From Pacificoceanicola sp049341065 (GTDB lineage Bacteria > Pseudomonadota > Alphaproteobacteria > Rhodobacterales > Rhodobacteraceae), in NCBI RefSeq assembly GCF_049341065.1, contig NZ_JBMPIX010000022.1:1-64000 (forward strand): a DNA stretch of 64,000 bases, written 5' to 3'. The translations under genes and the position numbers were made by a program. Below the pieces are notes generated by a model. It made no database searches, had not been told where the DNA came from, and was given only the letters and a program-made list of their open reading frames with translations. Positions 61,239 to 64,000 of this stretch are shown here, one piece after another. Position 1 is the first letter of the stretch. Every line of letters begins with the position of its first letter.

Positions 61239-61763
61239 TCAGATACACTTTTGATCGTTGCTTAGCGCACCACTACCATGAGGCGAACCTAAGCGGCAAA
61301 TGCTCAACTGAGTCGAGCACACATTTGATATGCGTCTACGCGAGAATGATTGACGTACCATGTTCGCAAGTCGAAAGGCCAGTTTGACTGGTCACACCGC
61401 AGCATTGCAAGCAGTCATTAAATGGCAGTGATGGGAAGGCAGTTTATCCCATTAGATCAAAATCCCTGCGTTGTGTAAATTTGGCCAACACTAAGTTTTG
61501 CGAGCGCAACGAATCGCGGCAATAGGGGCTTCAAACGCAGCATGGCAATCGGCTGCCGGATGTTTCCTTAGGGTCGGACACTCGATCATCCTGACGTTGT
61601 GGCAGTCGCATGCGACTGACACTTTTGCGGTTTCAAGGCGTTTGGCCCTGCGCCTTCGACGGTCCGCTTTTCCGGATATCTCACCGGTACCGTGCGAGAG
61701 CGCAGCGACGCAGCAGGAGGCGCACTTGCGCCCCCGCGGGAGCCTGCCGAGGTAACCGTGGGC
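61239..61763. other. Promoter region of the Ub-like operon, with palindrome
   Basis: 525 bases without a convincing gene. It contains a perfect 16-bp palindrome (CAGTCGCATGCGACTG, 61603-61618) that extends to 24 bp with one mismatch per arm (61599-61622). The 5' end of the leftward sigma-like gene is at 61238, so its promoter should lie near 61240-61330. A short repeat AGCATTGCAAGCA here (61401-61413) also occurs near 45150. Confidence 0.45.
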
Positions 61764-61775
61764 CTAAGCCCACGG
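61756..61775. repeat. Hairpin over the stop of the small membrane-protein gene
   Basis: CCGTGGGC (61756-61763), a CTAA loop and GCCCACGG (61768-61775) form a perfect 8-bp stem. The leftward small gene's stop codon lies within the loop. It could help end the transcript, though no T-run follows. Confidence 0.5.
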
Positions 61776-61928
61776 GTCAATCTCAACCAGCACCTGAACC
61801 TCGTCGCCGTCGATTTCATCGGCGGGGACGGCGCCGAAGGATCCATCCCCTGCCTGGAAGACGACGATCGAGACCATGAGCGTGGCGGCGAGGGAGGCGG
61901 CGAAGGCGTGTGCATCTTTGCGGGACAT
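61764..61928 (-). CDS. Small membrane protein of unknown function (54 aa)
   Basis: A 54-residue protein MSRKDAHAFAASLAATLMVS with one hydrophobic helix (residues about 8-27), then an acidic end (ADEIDGDEVQVLVEIDPWA). A GGAGC site stands 7 bases before the ATG at 61928. The frame continues upstream, but the extra residues are proline- and arginine-rich and do not look coding. Alone it is a weak call; an N-terminal anchor or export signal is plausible. Confidence 0.5.
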   Translation of the reverse strand: MSRKDAHAFAASLAATLMVSIVVFQAGDGSFGAVPADEIDGDEVQVLVEIDPWA

Positions 61929-62314
61929 CTGTTTGGCTCCTGTCTTGGAGGCGAGGGACCATCCCCCGCGCGACAGGACCTCGAAGGCCCGAATACTGGC
62001 TGACATCACCGGGTGCGTTCGGACTTGCTCCGAATCCGGCCGGCGGCACGGGCTTGCCCGTAGTCCGACCCCTCGTGGGTTGATCTCGAAGACGGGATTC
62101 GGGGCAAGGAAGGGAATGGCGAGCGGGGGATGGTCCCCTGCCGACTGGAGCCGGTTGTCCTGCTGATGCTTTTGCCTCCAGCCTCCCGGCCAAGCTCTTG
62201 GTTGAAGACATCCTTCCTTGGGGAGGGTTCCTTTGGCGCCCCGCGACATCGCGGGACAACGTTGTGATGGTTGAGAGGCCCGCGCTTGGGCGGGCCCCTC
62301 GGTTTCAGTTGGGC
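61929..62314. other. Gap with a cluster of palindromes
   Basis: No convincing gene. Palindromes follow each other: CCCGCGA-CA-TCGCGGG (62240-62255), ACAACGTTGT (62256-62265), and the stem GGCCCGC (62277-62283)/GCGGGCC (62290-62296). They sit just downstream of the leftward gene at 62315, so the last could be its terminator. A partition site for the ParB-like protein is another option. Confidence 0.45.
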
Positions 62315-62788
62315 TCAGGCGGCCAGGTCTGCGCCCCCTGCCCTTTCGCTATTTTCATCGCCGACGATTTCAAGTCGCGCATTGCGGTATCCTTCCTTGG
62401 CGATCCAGAGCTCGGCCGCGGTGATGGACACCGCCAGATGCAGCAGCTCCGTGTTGCCGCCGAAGTCGAGGAGCACACGTACCTGCCCGGGCTTCGGTAC
62501 CTCGGCCACCTCGAAGACGAGGGTGCTGTCGGCCGAATGGCTGCGCATGATGGTGACCAGTATGACCCCGTCAGAGGAGAAGTTGCCCTCATGCAGCGTG
62601 AAGGAGGCTGGAGCGGTCCAGGTCGGATAGGCCCGGGGCGGCTCCTTCTTCACGAGACGGCCGACGCCGTTCGAGCGCTCCCAGGCCGCCAGCTTCTTGG
62701 TGAAGCGTGCCGGTGGCTTGGGGCTGCCGTCGGTGTAGCGGATCAGCGCCCCGAGGGGGGCGGTGTCGATGATGGTTGTTGCAGACAT
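62315..62788 (-). CDS. Conserved plasmid protein of unknown function
   Basis: A 157-residue soluble protein starting MSATTIIDTAPLGALIRYTD, with SPKPPARFTKKLAAWERSNG and a beta-rich centre (PASFTLHEGNFSSDGVILVT, then LHLAVSITAAELWIAKEGY). I have no domain for it. The gene is immediately downstream of the ParB-like gene in the same direction, 99 bases apart, and belongs to the same housekeeping block. Function unknown. Confidence 0.68.
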   Translation of the reverse strand: MSATTIIDTAPLGALIRYTDGSPKPPARFTKKLAAWERSNGVGRLVKKEPPRAYPTWTAPASFTLHEGNFSSDGVILVTIMRSHSADSTLVFEVAEVPKPGQVRVLLDFGGNTELLHLAVSITAAELWIAKEGYRNARLEIVGDENSERAGGADLAA

Positions 62789-62887
62789 GATTCCTCATTC
62801 TGAATGCGAGTAATCGCACTCATCTTATTGATATTGTTACGTTATAGGGTGATTGGGGGCGGAATACCCGCCCCCTGCTGGATTTCG

Positions 62888-64000
62888 TTACTCGGCAGCC
62901 AGCATCGACACGCCTTCAGCAGGCAGGTCATCCGTCAGGAACGCGGGAAGGTCAGCTTCACTGACGCTGTCGGCCACTTCGGCATCGACATCCGCCCCCT
63001 GCCCTTCGGCACAGTCCTCACCGTCCAGCGCCACGAGATCGTTCCGGCGCAGGGCCTCGGGCAACCAACCGCTGCCCTTCAGCAAGCGCTCGGCCTCACT
63101 GGCCATCTCGCCCTTCTTCAGGTGATCGAGGAGCTGGGCAGTCCCCTCCCCTTTCGCCTCGCGCACGGCCTCGAGGATGCGGGCCTTGGGCACGCGGTTG
63201 AGATAGGTGTCGACCGTCGGCTCCCATCCCGCCTCGACCATGTCGAGACCTGTCGCGCGCGCCACGAGATCGGAATGCGCCATCCGCCGGGTCAGACCGC
63301 CTGCGGAGATGCCTGCCCCGTAAGGGTTCACCTTCTCATGCAGCGCGTTGACGCCGAAGCTGAGGCAATGCGCCAGCAAGGCCAACCGACTGCCCTGATC
63401 GAGGACCGTCAGATAGTCCCAGAGTGCCGCATCATCGCCAAGCGGCAGATCGGCTTCCCATTCCGCATGACGCTCGTCGACGAGCTTGGCCACTACGCTG
63501 TCCTTCAGATCGGGCGCTTGCGCTGACATATAGACCTGACGCACGGATACCTCGAGACAGCTGCCCGAAGCAGATGAGGTGCGGAAGGTGTCCGTCACCA
63601 GCTTCAGAAGCAGCAGCGTCAGCGCGACATCCGGCGAGCGCCCGATCGCTTCACGTAGCGCAAGCGTCCGATGGGCCGTCAACTCCATGACCAACCGCTC
63701 GGGCAGTGGCTTCAGCGCTCCGTCATCCTCATCCTCCGGCAGATCGCCGCCAATCGGCTGGCCACCCGACATGATGACGGTTCCGGCATGAGCGGCACTG
63801 TCATAGCCATCGGTGAGATCACGATCATCCCCCTGCCCCGCCACCGCAGGATCAGCACCATCCTGGACCGCGGTCTCGTCAACGGGCTCATCCTCTGGGC
63901 GCACATAGCCGCGATAAACTGCCAGCGCGCCGTAGCGGTCGAGCGTGACGAACGCCCCTGCCCGTCCGATTTCCAAGGGATCGAAGATCAATGGCCGGGT
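62888..64000 (-). CDS. ParB-like protein, C-terminal part (5' end off the window)
   Basis: Partial: the frame is open to the right edge, so the N-terminus (with the ParB/sulfiredoxin-like domain) lies beyond it. The visible 370 residues include KPLPERLVMELTAHRTLALR, AIGRSPDVALTLLLLKLV and the conserved plasmid-type C-terminal region (QAPDLKDSVVAKLVDERHAE, LTRRMAHSDLVARATGLDM, ALRRNDLVALDG). This matches large ParB-like proteins of alphaproteobacterial plasmids, which are not the classic partner of RepA. A charged, low-complexity linker is seen near the start (about 63800-63960). Confidence 0.8.
   Translation of the reverse strand, partial: TRPLIFDPLEIGRAGAFVTLDRYGALAVYRGYVRPEDEPVDETAVQDGADPAVAGQGDDRDLTDGYDSAAHAGTVIMSGGQPIGGDLPEDEDDGALKPLPERLVMELTAHRTLALREAIGRSPDVALTLLLLKLVTDTFRTSSASGSCLEVSVRQVYMSAQAPDLKDSVVAKLVDERHAEWEADLPLGDDAALWDYLTVLDQGSRLALLAHCLSFGVNALHEKVNPYGAGISAGGLTRRMAHSDLVARATGLDMVEAGWEPTVDTYLNRVPKARILEAVREAKGEGTAQLLDHLKKGEMASEAERLLKGSGWLPEALRRNDLVALDGEDCAEGQGADVDAEVADSVSEADLPAFLTDDLPAEGVSMLAAE

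Noticed and set aside
45149..61413. AGCATTGCAAGCA shared at about 45150 and 61401
   Set aside because: A 13-base match with no extended similarity; could be chance or a common protein site, not enough for a repeat call.
1..64000. CRISPR array, tRNA or rRNA genes, insertion sequences
   Set aside because: No regularly spaced repeats, no transposase motif and no convincing tRNA or rRNA sequence were seen.

Overview
The window looks like part of a conjugative element (plasmid or ICE) from an alphaproteobacterium, most likely Rhodobacteraceae. This rests on the high-GC coding style, a RepC-type initiator, a Ti/VirB-type secretion system with VirC1/VirC2-like partners, and a block of alphaproteobacterial plasmid housekeeping genes (strawberry-notch helicase, Toprim, DUF2493, DUF932, DUF6878/DUF6915-like, Ssb, ParB-like). 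No rRNA, tRNA or CRISPR array was seen.

Layout: 0.1-1.3 kb repC; 1.5-3.05 kb three unknown genes around a divergent promoter; 3.0-14.1 kb a complete virB1-virB11 operon, plus a second transglycosylase fused to VirB5-like ends and an extra secreted protein between virB5 and virB6; 14.2-24.9 kb a five-gene restriction island on the minus strand (Res, AlbA_2/HATPase, Mod, DUF4391, PLD-helicase); 25.2-29.5 kb virD4, relaxase and a MobC/VirD1-like gene; 29.5-29.8 kb a large nested inverted repeat that is the best oriT candidate; 30.2-31.7 kb virC1/virC2-like genes; 32-37.1 kb small unknown genes and a Gabija-type gajA/gajB pair; 37.2-52.8 kb the plasmid housekeeping block, interrupted by a mobile mystery protein A/B (Fic) module; 53.2-53.8 kb a broken H-NS-like gene; 53.8-61.2 kb a six-gene operon holding a bacterial ubiquitin-like conjugation system; 61.8-64 kb small genes and the C-terminal part of a ParB-like protein that runs off the window.

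The transfer genes form a self-consistent set: mating pore (VirB1-11), coupling protein (VirD4), relaxase and accessory (VirD2/MobC), and oriT-associated ParA/RHH proteins (VirC1/C2). The cargo is mostly defence: a type III-like restriction system with extra helicase and Schlafen-like genes, Gabija, a Fic module, and the ubiquitin-like operon.

The most interesting piece is the 53.8-61.2 kb operon. It reads sigma-like regulator, HTH regulator, ImmA/IrrE-UvrD-FeS-nuclease fusion, tandem-ubiquitin-like/E2 fusion, JAB/E1 fusion and a DUF6527 zinc protein. Ub-like, E2, E1 and JAB genes in bacteria have been described before; the coupling to an ImmA-helicase fusion and a sigma-like gene, and the architecture of the fusions, deserve attention. 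Several genes are broken: H-NS by a nonsense codon, and DUF6878- and DUF6915-like genes by neighbouring indels in homopolymers.
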